Shown here: one piece after another, positions 34,081 through 45,889 of the stretch
Numbering within the stretch: the first letter of the stretch is position 1
Layout: every line of letters starts with the position of its first letter
Assembly: GCA_008638375.1 (NCBI GenBank)
Contig: CM018052.1
Span: 31,690,239 to 31,754,238 of the forward strand
Direction: 5' to 3'
Source: Nyssa sinensis
Lineage: Eukaryota; Streptophyta; Magnoliopsida; Cornales; Nyssaceae
DNA: 64,000 nt
Translations under genes and position numbers: made by a program
Notes under the pieces: generated by a model
Seen by the model: the letters and a program-made list of their open reading frames with translations, nothing else
Told to the model about the DNA's origin: nothing
The model's database searches: none

Positions 34081-35841
34081 TTTGATATTGCACTTTTTAT
34101 CCCTAATTTGATTAAATATTTTTAGCAAAATAGGATTTGGCTCCCCCAAAATTTTAATATTGTATTTTTTACTCTTAATTTTGTTAGAGTATTTTAATAA
34201 ACTAAGACTTGGCCCCCTCAATTTTTTTTTATATATTCATATAAACTCTTCTAAATTTTAATATCTTCAATCTGACCCCTCATAACTAAAATTTTTAGAT
34301 CTGTCATTGAACTTTATTGGTAAATATAGTATATATAAAAATAATAAAAAAAAGTTAATAAACAAATGGGGCTGGGGCTGAGGCGGGTGACCATCTCCTG
34401 AACCCAATCGAATTTAAAAAGTTCTATCTCGACCCATTTATAAACACTCCATACCCGCCATTTAGTTTCCATATTATTAGAATCAAATCTACAGTTTTAA
34501 ATAAATATATTATAGAGTTTTATTTTATTTATTTTTTTGGATAGCAATGCGCAGAAGGAAATTATTCAATTTTCTATTTTTTTTGGTATAGCGATGGGGA
34601 GAAGAGAATTATTCAAAAATGTGTGTATGACATGAGACTCGAACTCGAACTTATCATGTAAAGAAGGGAATTTTAATTATCCAATCTCGATATATTTCCA
34701 CAAATTTTATTTTCTATTAAAAATAAAGAGAATTGGTTATTTAAAAGCTTGGTTGATAACTTGCTTGATTTAGTGAGGCATTAAAAATTTATTTACCACA
34801 AACTTATAATAGTAAATCAGTTGAGATTTAAAATCAAAATAATGTGATGTAAAAAAGGAAATTTTTGAAGGATATAAATTAAAAGCATTATGATATATAC
34901 TCTTATGATAAAATGATAAGATTGAAATAATTTTATTGGTTTATCTAAACTTAGATTTACGGATCAATCGTACACGGCATCTTATGAATAAAGAGACACA
35001 AGAGACAATTTAAAAAGAAAAATAGAATAATCCATAATATTGAAATAGTAATTTATGACCGTTTAAGTATAGTTAGCATTGTTAAAAGTTTGAAAGATAG
35101 AACAAATAATTAATAAAAAAATCGAAAAGATAAAATCCTTGACAGTTTGTTTATATAAGTAAAAATGAAAGAAAATGAGAGAAGAATAGTAGTTATGAGG
35201 AAAATGAAAAGAGAAGAGAGGAGAGGATAACTCTTCCTTTATGTTTGAATAACTATTGAAAGAAAAAGAGAATAAAGACTAATATAATTATTTCATATTT
35301 TTGAAAATGATAACAAAAAAAGAAAGAAAGAGAAAAGATTTTACATTATTTTATTATTATACTCTTTTAAATTAAGTATACTAATAATTAGTGTGTGTGT
35401 GTGTGTGTTGTACAATGATTGAATAAGAGAAAAATTGAACTGAAAGAAAAGTGAGAACCTGCGCAGCAGCAACAACAACAACAATAACAAGCAAAGTTGT
35501 GTATAAAAAAAAAAACAATATATATTTAAATGCCCTAAGATAGACTTATTATTTTTATTTTGACTTTTATAATTTTAAGATTAATATTAGTATTATTAAA
35601 AATTTAATATTAATATTATTAAAAATTTATTAAATTTTTATTTCATTTCCTTTATTTCTTTCACTTTTCAAGAGGTAACAAAATTATTTAAATAAATATT
35701 AAACTCTTTCTCCCTTTTCTTTCTAATTTTTAAAATAAATATTATATAAGTTCTCCAACATTCTCATTTCCAACCATTTCTTTTCAATTCCTTGTAAAAA
35801 TAAAACTTTTAACAAAAAGAAAATCAAAATTCCATACAATC
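34081..35841 (+). repeat. Duplicated segment upstream of F-box copy C
   Basis: 34085-34320 matches 47277-47531, and 34320-35135 plus 35795-35841 match 57992-58868. It was therefore one segment, later split at the E locus by Tat-2. Part (34.80-34.99 kb) also matches 13.03-13.34 kb upstream of copy D. No gene in it. Confidence 0.85.
35142..35794. other. 653-bp segment present in C, absent in E
   Basis: It ends in CCTTG, and CCTTG (35137-35141) also precedes it. At the E locus the flanks join directly (58.82 kb). It may be an insertion with a 5-bp target duplication or a deletion in E between direct repeats. No clear terminal inverted repeats or coding sequence. Confidence 0.5.
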
Positions 35842-37894
35842 ATGCCGGAGTCACAACCGCCAACAAAACGGCAAGAGGAAGGAGCCGAAGACAGAATCAG
35901 CATCCTGCCGGACTCACTACTCATTCAAACTCTCTCTTTCTTGCCAACAAAGGACGCTGTTAGAACAGGTATTCTATCGAAAAGTTGGTTGTACCTCTGG
36001 AATTCTGTTGAAAACATCTCACTCAAATATCGATACTCAACGGACGACAAGAGCATCCAAAAGTTCATCACCTTTGTCGATAAAACCCTAGTTCCGTCCA
36101 CATCCCCTAATATTAGGAAGTTTTCTCTGATTTCGCGTATGGACGTCAGTTTGCCCCAAATGTCAGTCTCTGGGTTGGATTCGCTATGCAGAAGAATGTG
36201 GAGGAGCTGGAGTTAAATTTGCATAATCGATGCTCTGGTTATCGATATATATTGCCTCAGTATGTCTATGCCAATTCCTTTTTAGTAAAATTGAATTTGG
36301 CCAAGTGCAAGATCATGCCGTGCGGGGTAGTTAGTTGGAAATCGCACAGGGCTTTGACAATCAAGTGTGTCGTTTTGAGCCAGACTACAATTGAAATGAT
36401 ATTATCGGGGAGTCCTGTGTTGGAGTTTCTAGAATTGTGCAGATGTTGTATTGAAGTTCGTTTGAATATTACTTACCCAAAAAGAGAAGAAGTTCGTTTG
36501 AATATCAATTCTGAAAGTTTGAAGAAGTTGCTGGTATGGGACTGTAACTCCGTGTTGGAAATTTCAGCTCCTAATGTTTCATCACTGGAAATAGGGGAAT
36601 ATTTGAGAAAGAAGATTCTACTGGTGAACGTCTCATCTTTGAGTGATGCTAAGCTCGACTTTGACCCACTAAATCTTAATATGTTTACTGATCTTCTTCT
36701 AAGCACTCGGCATGTTAAGAATCTTACTATGGGGTTTCGGTGTATTCAGGTTGGTCTGCAATCCTTTTTTTTTTCATTTTATGCACATGATTGATTGATT
36801 GCCACCTGATTAATGCATCAAAATATTCAAATAGAATGTCAAACTTAGAGCTGCCACTACATTCTTTATGCAAGGTTATATGGAATGCCCTTTTTTGTCA
36901 TACTTTATCTGCTTTACCTTTAAGTATATCAAAACTCACAGAGGATGTTTTCATTGTCTTGATGAGCCACAGAGTTTACTATTTTTACTTTTAATTTGGA
37001 AGATGTAGCTTTTGGCTGATGGCCATCGAAAGATTTAATTCAAACAAAAGAACTTAGAAGACATTGGAAATGGCTTTTTTCTAATATGTTGAATCATATG
37101 TTATTTAATGTACATATCGCAGCTGAGTAATTTAATCAAAACCCAACACTAGTTCATTGAATTACTTGGTAATTTAATCAGTAATTCAAGAATAGTAAAT
37201 GTTTTTCCGGAGTTTTATGTTTGACTATCAAGAAAACAACTGCTTGTGTTGTTCTGCCAACTGTTATTAATGAGGTCCTATACACATTTTGAGCCTAAAA
37301 AAACATTTGATGGCACAATACCCACATTCACAGTGCAACCACAAACTTTAGAGGTGTAACTCTTTTGGAAGACTTACACAAACCAAATATCTCTTCTCCT
37401 TGCCAAGAATAATCTTGTTTGTATTTTCTGAAACTCTTCTAGATGCAGTAGTTTGCTTTCCTCATGTACCTATAATGAGTAGCTAATTGTAGTTTTAGAT
37501 TTGAACATAGTTGCAATAATTCGAGTGAGTTTCTCAATTTCCAAAAATTTAATATCCCTTCCATGTAGAATATAGACTGTTTGAAAGTAACACGAATGTT
37601 AATCCTATGATAGGCTTTCCCAAAACTTTGTAATACTTGGGAAAAAGGTTTGTTTGTAATGTTTGATTCATAGAGATTAGTAATTAATTTCTTTTTCCTA
37701 TTTTACTCTGATTGGCCAAGGTACAATCAAAATTAAAGGTGAAAGGTTTAGCATCTCCACTATCAGAGCGCAAATGTTTGACACTACTCATGAATGTGAA
37801 GAAATGTGACCTCCCTGGGATAGCAAGCCTGCTACAAAGTTCCCCTAATCTGGAGATGTTAGTCATAGATATGGCCTACCCTCACTACTTTGAG
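35842..37894 (+). pseudogene. F-box/LRR protein, copy C (truncated)
   Basis: ATG 35842 (MPESQPPTKRQEEG) starts inside what is the N-terminal extension in A, B and D. The F-box is intact (ILPDSLLIQTLSFLPTKDAV). A one-base deletion near 36130 shifts frame in the LRR-like part; the next frame continues MQKNVEELELNLH to GFRCIQ. Exon 1 ends at 36749 (CAG|GTTGGT); exon 2 is 37721-37894 (VQSKLKVKGLASP ... AYPHYFE). EVRLNI is repeated around codons near 36455-36510, a ~36-bp in-frame duplication. Homology to A ends near 38430, before the FBD exon. A 124-residue F-box-only product could still be made. Confidence 0.8.
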
Positions 37895-38624
37895 GTGTGT
37901 TCTTCCAAAGTAATTTCCTCATTTCTTTTCTTTTACATCCATTTTGAGTTGTGTTCAGAATGAATTATAATGATTAATGGCTTCTAATCGATATGTTTCA
38001 TTTTATTTGATAATCACTCTGTTGACATGATCCTAGTGTAAGCTGAGTACCTTTATTGTGAGAATTTTCTCTTGATGTAATGCTCTTGTGTTATTTTCAC
38101 CCTCAAAAATTGAATTATGAAGGCATTACATCGAGCATTTGAAGTCATTCTTTCTTGAAGTTGCTTTTAGCGGCTCCTTTATATTTGCCCAAGTGCATTA
38201 TAGTCTATAATTGTAATTAAATTTATGCCCAATCGAATTAATCTATTTTTTAGTTTCGACACACTTCCCCAACTCTACAAATCTTAAAGGAGAGAACTAC
38301 ATGACTCTGGTTTGTCAAATGTTTGGTCCTGCATCTTAAACCGGTTGAAATCTCTAGTTTTGGGGGAGGGGGCTTTGAATTTGCACTTTAGTTTGCACAC
38401 ATTTATTTACTATGAATACATGGTTTGAATTTTTCGTGTAAAATTAAATGAGATCAAATATCATATATCCATTACTAATACATGTTTATTTTTTCGCAGA
38501 CATATTTAGAACAGTCTCACCTCTACTAAATATTTAACCAGCATTTGGACAGGAAAAATCAGATGTAAAGTAAGAAGCAGAAGGGCTTTAATTTGATGAA
38601 CAAGAATCATTGTTCATTTTCATT
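37895..38624. other. Intron-2 remnant of copy C and kinase 3' flank
   Basis: Matches intron 2 of copy A up to about 38430, then becomes unrelated sequence that forms the 3' flank of the receptor kinase. The homology end marks a breakpoint. Confidence 0.65.
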
Positions 38625-40042
38625 TTATGATGAAGAAGAGGCAATTTGTATCTCGTACTTAGCCATGATTGGAGTGGTATCCTTGTACCAGTGCGAGTTA
38701 GTTCCCAGCTCACTTGTTGAGTAGTCTGAACTGTTGCCGCTATTACTTGGTGGCTTCAGCACATTTAGTCCTACTGAAAACAAATAGTGAAATGGCTTAG
38801 GAGGTGCCATAATCTCCACCCCTCCCTCCAACATCTTTACCACTGCACTCATCGGCGGCCGAGCGTCAGGTGCATCCTGCACACACCACAAAGCAACCAT
38901 GCACATTCTCTCTGCTTTCACTCTGTCCTTCTCTTCAATTCCACAAGACAATGTCATGGCTTCCAACTCACCCTTCTCATACTCACCCCAGACATGTTTC
39001 GGAAACCAATCTAGGCTCTCATTAGAACCAACTTTGGTATTCTTCCTCATCCCGACTATCTCAAATAGCATCATACCGAAGCTGTAAACATCACATTTAT
39101 GTGTGATGGGAAAATTCTTCAGCATGAACTCCGGTGCCGAGTAACCAGGAGTCCCCCTATATCCTGTTATAGTTACATGGGTATTGTCCCTATTACAAAG
39201 CTTTGCAAGTCCAAAATCTGCAACTTTGGGAAAAAAGTTGGCATCGACGAGGACATTACCGGGCTTTATGTCGTAGTGAATGATTCTTTGTTGGCATTCT
39301 TCATGCAGGTAAGCAATACCTTTGGCTGTTCCAATAGCAATTTCATGTAGCTTCTCCCACTCAATTGCTTTTGTATCACTGAACAGGTACTTGTCAAGTG
39401 ATCCATTTTCCATGTACTCGAATACCAGAGCACTCATCAAGTGATCGTAGCAAAAACCATAGAGTCTTACTAGATTTATATGATATGTTCTTCCGATGGT
39501 GCCCACCTCTGCCATGAACTGCTCTACAGCTGTTCTATCTAAGTTCCATTTGAGGACCTTTACTGCAATTTTCACTCCATTTGGAAATTGTCCTTTGTAA
39601 ACAACCCCGAAACCTCCAGAACCCAAAGTGGTCGAGTAATTACTTGTGAAACTACATAGTTGTTGAGCTGTAAATCTAACTGGTTTCTCCTTTGCCAGCT
39701 CTTGGAGGAACTTTTCCATTGTTGGTGCATCAACCGCCCAGACTTGATGAACCACATTGTATGCTGGTGCTGGTGGAGCAACCGCTGCTTGAAGTTCTGT
39801 TACAATTGCTTTTCTCATTTTCTTTGCGCAATAGCATGAGACAACGCCGATTATTGCCAGTATTACTAAACTCACAATTACAGCTGCAAGTTGAATTAAG
39901 TTGACAACACTGAGATCTTAGCTAGGTTCGTTTTATTATATCAATTAGTATTATTATTATTTTTTCTGTTAGAATAGAACTTACCAGCTGCTGTTTTCCC
40001 ACTGTTGTCTGGTGGGGGAGGAGGGTATCCAGTCCAGGACAT
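38625..40042 (-). CDS. Lr10-like (LRK10L-type) receptor-like kinase, non-RD, no ectodomain
   Basis: Predicted 438 residues from two exons: 40042-39985 (MSWTGYPPPPPDNSG) and 39883-38625. The intron of 101 bp has GTAAGT and TTGCAG ends, and the exon phases fit. A transmembrane helix spans about residues 18-38 and a cytoplasmic Ser/Thr kinase follows. Visible are the ATP loop GSGGFG (107-112), Lys 128 in IAVKV, the catalytic loop HYDIKPGN (Asp 224; the preceding residue is Tyr, so non-RD), DFG at 242 and GTPGYSAPE. Relatives with GUB_WAK ectodomains act in immune or stress signalling at the plasma membrane. Here only ~17 residues precede the helix. An acceptor-like CAG just upstream (about 40066) leaves open an unseen 5' exon. 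No internal stops; the only gene here that looks intact. Confidence 0.85.
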
Positions 40043-40649
40043 ATTGGAGAGCAACAAATTAAACTGGGAAATTTAGTTAGAGGGGAACCTACATCAAAGG
40101 GAAGCAAAAACAATATGATTGTTTAGTGTAGTCGTCTCTATAATTCCTTTTTTTTTTTTCTTAATTTTCTTCTTCTTTTGATTATAAGAAGCGGTGGAGT
40201 GATAGTACTGCATGATAGCATTAATATTATATATTATACATTATATATTATACAATACAATAATGATGTAGATTATAGGCACAAAGTCTTTGAATCAGTA
40301 CTTAAAATTGCAACAAATTGAGGATTGAATTCCGCGATCTGCACTTGGATGTGTTTGACCCTTGAGATATATACCATATGCCTATATATATTTTCTGATT
40401 TCTTCCTCAACCAGGATTGAGCAAGTCTTTTTCTCTGATAGATGATGTCATTAATTTCAATCTTCTTAAATATTACCGCTGTTTACTCAACAACTCATCC
40501 TTTTAAGCTATTTGTCAAATCCTATCATCCCTTTTTTTCTCCCTTCTTCTTTAGATTTTGTGTTACCATCTGTAAATGATCAGCATTTATACAGAAACTC
40601 CACACACCAAACTTCATCAAATTCTTTAGGAAAAAATACTAAAAATTTC
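40043..40649. other. Presumed promoter region of the kinase gene
   Basis: AT-rich DNA between the kinase start and the tandem array. No ectodomain exon recognised. Confidence 0.4.
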
Positions 40650-41640
40650 ATTTTTAATACAAATTTCGCTGTTTTGGCTGCGGATTCAAATAGTTATAAC
40701 TTGGCATCCTATTATCCGATTTACGCGAATTATACATGCATTTCTTGTCTTTCTTCGAGATCTAGCCATTTGAATGACCGAAGGCAGTTTGCAACAAATA
40801 GTTTGAGAAAAAAAGTTATTATAAGCCTATTTTTTTTTTCATTTTTGAGACAACTTTCATTGTTTTGGCTACGGATTCAAACTGCCTTAACTTGGCACTC
40901 TGTTATCCATTTTTCGTGAATTATATATGCATTTTAGGTTTTTTTTTTTTGAGATCTAGTCATCCAAAATTGCCAAAGGTGATTTTCGATGCCTGTTTTG
41001 AGAAAAAATGTCATTATAAGCCCTATTTTTTCTTTTTTGATGCAAATTTTGCTGTTTTGGCTGCAGATGCAAACAACTATAGCTTGGCGCTCTGTTATTC
41101 GATTTACGTGAATCATACGTACATTTTCTGTATTTCTTCAAGATCTAGCCATCTGAATTGTCGAAGGCGGTTTGCAACAAATGGTTTAAGAAAAAGGTCA
41201 TTATAAGCCTCATTTTTTCCTTTTTGAAGAAAATTTCGCTGTTTTGGTTTCGGATTCAAACTGTCATAACTTGACACTCTATTATCCGCTTTTCGCGAAT
41301 TATATATGCATTTCTAGTATTCTTTTGAGATCTAGCCATCCAAAACTGTCACATGCGGTTTTTGATGTCTGTTTTGAGAGAAAAAAAAAAAAGGCCATTA
41401 TAAGCCTTAATTTTTCAATTTTGATGCAAATTTCGCTATTTTGGTTACAGATTCAAACAACTATAACTTGGCACTCTATTATCCAATTAATGCGAATCAT
41501 ATGTGCATTTCATGTATTTCTTCGAGATTTAACCATCTGTATTGTCGAAAGCGGTTTGCGACAAATAGTTTGAGAAAAAAGGCCATTATAAGTCTCTTTT
41601 TTTCATTTTTGATGCAAATTTTGCTATTTTTGGCTAAAAT
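40650..41640 (+). repeat. ~190-bp tandem array with alternating A/B units
   Basis: The phrase 'gctgttttggct' (with variants) recurs at 40668, ~40859, 41051, 41238, 41435 and 41623, giving spacings of 187-197 bp. Every unit has 'agatctagccat' and 'cattataagcc'. Between them units 1, 3 and 5 carry 'cgaaggcagtttgcaacaaa'-type sequence, while 2 and 4 carry a 'gattttcgatgcctgttttg' type. The order is A-B-A-B-A, a ~380-bp higher-order repeat. Open frames across it are by-products of the repeat. Confidence 0.9.
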
Positions 41641-42544
41641 AAATTTTTTAATCCAAAAAATTCATGATACATTTTTCTATCTAAAAAGTCTAAAAAAAGA
41701 AGCTTTTAATACAAAAAAGTCAAATTGTTAATTTTTATCTTAACGCCGTTAAGAAATATTACTTATTATACTAAAATGACCTTCAAGATACTTTTTAGAA
41801 AAAAAATATTAAAAAATATATAAAATAAAATTTTCAATCCCGAAAAATCATAACATTTTATAAAATAAAAATTTATTTTTAGACATTCTAGATAAATAAA
41901 AAATGTTATATTTTTTTTTTTTGGATTGAAGAATTTGTTGTATTTATTATTTAGTATTTTTTAAAATGTATCTTGAAGGTTATTTTGGTCTAATCAATAA
42001 TATTTTTTAACAGTGTTTAGATGGAAGTTAACAATTAAAATTTTTTATATTAAAATATATTTTTTAAATATTTTAGATAAAAAAATATATCATGAATTTT
42101 TTATATTGAAAAAATTATTTTAAGAATTTTTTACTATTTTTCCCAATTCTTTATCCATTTAATTTCCATTTATACAAGCTGGATCCCATATCCATCAAGG
42201 AAGGAAAAAAAGAAAAAGAAAAGAAAGCATCTTTAATCAAAACTATTGGCAGACCGTGACCATATGTAGGATCAGGTGGTCTTTTTCTTTTCCACTCACA
42301 GATAATGAAAAGTATAAAAGGAGGAAGCTTTGTTCAACCAATCCGGTTGAGTAAAATATAAAGCAAGCAGTTCATGATTAAAGTTAATTAAGTAGAAGAT
42401 ACATACCAATTACCAATAAGAATCAGAATCAGGCGACTGTACTAGATGAAACTGGCTCAGAAGCAGACCAACGTTCCCTTTTATTGTCCTCCTCCAGCCT
42501 CTGATCTTTAGCCAAACTCCTTTTAATATAATCCCATCACAGTA

Positions 42545-42594
<50 letters not shown>

Positions 42595-43654
42595 GACCTT
42601 AGAATGAAATAAGAAGATGAGAGGAAATTTCAACGAAAGTTGTAAAACGAGATGTAAATCTTTTTAGTCAAACAGCAATGGCCAATTAGATTTATTGGAC
42701 GGCCAAGAAAATGAAATGTCAATTTCAGAGTGCCGTTTGGAATGGGTCTGTTTTCTTTTTATATTGCTTGTATAGAAGTCGGGAAAACTTGGTAAACCAA
42801 TATTGAGGTTCAAATTACTGAGAATGCCATTTTACCACAAATCAGGCAACTGCTTGAAGGTTTTTTGCATCCGTGAAAAATACACAATAGTTTTCAAACT
42901 AAAATCCCAAGAAAATGGGACAATAAGTGAAGAAAAAGTGGGGGAATGTGCCATTTTTTATTTAATAAAATAATTTATTTATAGTAAAATATTTGTATTG
43001 ATAAAATTTATGAGACGAATTTAGAGTCCACATATTATAAATGGATGATTTAGGTGCATTGAGTGAGACTCATGTATAAGAGAGATAAATCATCAATCAT
43101 TATAATCTAAAATTTTATTCACATTCTGTGGTACAACAGGGCATTTTATTGAAAAAAAAGTAGCATGTTAGTCTCTATGAAATATGATGACTCATCTCAA
43201 TCATTTATTATTGTTAACTTTGATATATTTCTTATCATTGCTAAAACAAATAACTCGGAACCTAAAAGGGTAATGGACTATACTTTTGGTTTTAATTACT
43301 TTAATTTATCAAAGTGTGAGACTTATTAAAGTTAATATGCTCGATATTTTGGATAATTAATTCTAACAGCCATGAAACGTATATTCTCAAGATGGAATCC
43401 ACATGGCTTGATCAATTTAATTTGATTTAGTTTGATCATAGGAATTGGGTCCAAGTATTTTGGAAAACTGTTTTCCTATAATATTATTAAATAAATATTT
43501 ATTTTGTGAAAATAAATTTTCAATTTTTTAGAGTGTGATCAAACGAGATAAATCAAGAAATTAAATTAATTAAAAAATTAGAAAATGAGTTGATAGTAAT
43601 TTATTTAATTTCAAATGCTAATTTATATGGAAGGACTTATTTTTAGATATTTAG
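41641..43654. other. AT-rich intergenic DNA
   Basis: Contains inverted AT-rich stretches (about 41640-42130) and a (TG)n(TA)n tract near 42544-42593. No gene recognised. Confidence 0.5.
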
Positions 43655-44858
43655 TAGGGCTAGTAATATTGGACACGACCCGCGATCACGACTCAAAAAT
43701 GACACGAACTTAGTTGGTTTCAAGTTGGGTTTCATTGTGTTCGGGTCAAAATCAAGTCAGACATAATTACTATTCATGTCGTGTTCAGGTTGACCCGTTT
43801 ATTAAAACGTATTACATCACCCATGACCCAAAAATAACACGTTTAACCTATTAATCTAAAATTGATATGATTAATACGATTATATATGTGTTTTACTTTA
43901 TTTAAAAGTAATACTATAAAATAATTTTTAAAATATATTAATTATTACGTAATATATTTATTAACTTTAACCATGAATATAAATGTATAAGTATTAATAT
44001 AAAAATAATAAAAATATAATAATTTAAAAAGAAAATAAATTTTTAAGTTAAATTCGTCTTTATTAATTTAATAATAAATTTAATGAAATCATATAGATTA
44101 CAAGGCAAATCCTAATAAAAGAATTAATAATTTAATAAACTAGACTATATTAATTAAGCACAATAGTCTTGTAATCCCTTTAAATATTCTAAAATAATGT
44201 TAATCTTAAATAAATCATATATTACCTTTTTTTCTCTCTCTTTCCCTCTCTTCTCTAAAATAGTGTTGTTAAACTAGACTGTGTTAATTATCTTAAAAAA
44301 ATTATGATAATAAGCATAAATTAGTTAACATCTTTTTTTGGAAGAATTTTTTTAACATCTTTTTAGAAGAAACTTTTTGTATTTATTTTTAGTTTGGTCT
44401 TGTAAATGTATTTGGCATTTGATCCTAGATGAAACATCATTTACTAGAAAAACCTATATAATTTGAACAATGCATGTTAATGAGTGGTAAATATTTTTTT
44501 TTTATTATTTAAATTATAATTTGAATAAGAATGAATTGATTGAGTTATGCATTGTGATTTGAATAAGAATGATATATATTTTATTCAAATAGGTTATTTG
44601 TATCAAACAAGTTATTTGTGCCAAATAAGTTATTTGTGTCTAAATAGGTTATTCGTGTCATGTTGAGTTATTCGAGTTGACACGAACTATTTATTAAACG
44701 GGTTACTCAAGTTGTGTCATGTTAACCCGTTTAATAAACGAATCGTGTTCAGGTCAGAGAAGTTAATATGATTAGTTAATCATGTCATGTTTGGGTCAAT
44801 ACTATTTTCAAAATATATGTATTCTAGCATGACACACGAACACAAATTGCCACCCCTG
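43655..44858. mobile_element. hAT-like non-autonomous transposon
   Basis: The left end is TAGGGCTAGTAATATTGGAC. The right end, read inverted, is CAGGGGTGGCAATTTGTGTT, an imperfect terminal repeat of hAT type. Both subterminal regions are rich in GACACGA/CGTGTC and AACCCGTTTA motifs, as in common plant hAT-like MITEs. The interior is AT-rich and non-coding. Flanking 'tttag' occurs at both sides, but a clean 8-bp target duplication is not seen. Confidence 0.6.
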
Positions 44859-45889
44859 TTTAGCATAAAAGGCTTGATTATAAATTATTTTATTTTGTAG
44901 TGCCATTATTTTTTTTATGTGGTATGATTGAAAATAATTAATGAGTTTAATAGTTGGGTCAAGAGTTACTAAGTCTAGTATGAGGCCCATTAGAGATAAG
45001 ATGAAGGCCTATTCAATCCCACTCCTGGCCAACTTAAATTACATGCCGAAAGTAAAAGAAACGAAAAAAAGGACTGCCGATCTAATTATATATAAATATT
45101 GTACGGGCATAAAACTAACCCACACATCTAAAAGTGACACTTGGCATAAACAAGGAATAAATGACTAAATTGCCCTAGCAAGGTGATGTTATAACAAAGG
45201 AACCTGGACAAAACTTCCCAGGCAGAATCCTCATTCCACCTTTTCCAGGTCAGTTGGACAACTCACCAAAATCACCCAAAACTAACAACATGTTTGACCA
45301 ATTCCCACCCGTAAAACGAAGGCTGATTTAGTGAGATTCCAATCCCCCACAAATCAAGGAATGCCATCATGCATAATACCAACCATGACATAATACTCTC
45401 TTACTACAGGGGAATTAGCTAGGGTCAAGAATGCCATTTGTAATACCTTGATCTGATTATCGAAAATTTAGTTATTAATTAAATATTAAGAATTTTATGA
45501 AGTAAAATAATAGTTAAAAAAATATGATCAAGAAAAATAAAAGTTATAGAATAATAAGATTTCGATTTATAAAGTCGACACATGAAGGAAATAAATAAAA
45601 ATACAAGTACATGAGGAAGAAATAAAAATGAGATAAAATACAAAAATGCCAAACAAGGCATAAAAAGGAAAAATGAAGAAAAATAAGCCAAAAGTGTTGG
45701 CCCATGGTTTTGAACCCAACACCCAAAAGTGGGAAAGAACTTATGCCCAAAAATATAACTAACTTGGCTACAACACTTTTGTGCTATACTATTGATAAGG
45801 GAGGATTTATAAATTTGATTATTTTTTCCCCATTTAATATCTAAACTTTATTTGCTTCAATGGTTTGTTATCATAAAAAAGGGATATAT
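44859..45889. other. Intergenic DNA, no gene seen
   Basis: AT-rich. Open frames near 45480-45750 are low-complexity hydrophobic translations of repetitive sequence and are not supported as genes. Confidence 0.5.

Noticed and set aside
40512..41731. Several 60-135 codon plus-strand open frames
   Set aside because: They repeat with the ~190-bp array and are a consequence of it.
42130..42545. Possible 5' exon or leader of the kinase gene on the minus strand
   Set aside because: No open frame continuous with the kinase and no resemblance to known ectodomains.
43655..44858. Exact 8-bp target duplication for the hAT-like element
   Set aside because: Only 'tttag' is shared; the remaining bases differ, so the boundary is given as approximate.
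45479..45750. Hydrophobic minus-strand open frames that look like a small membrane protein
   Set aside because: Low-complexity translation of AT-rich sequence; no start context, splice signals or family resemblance.
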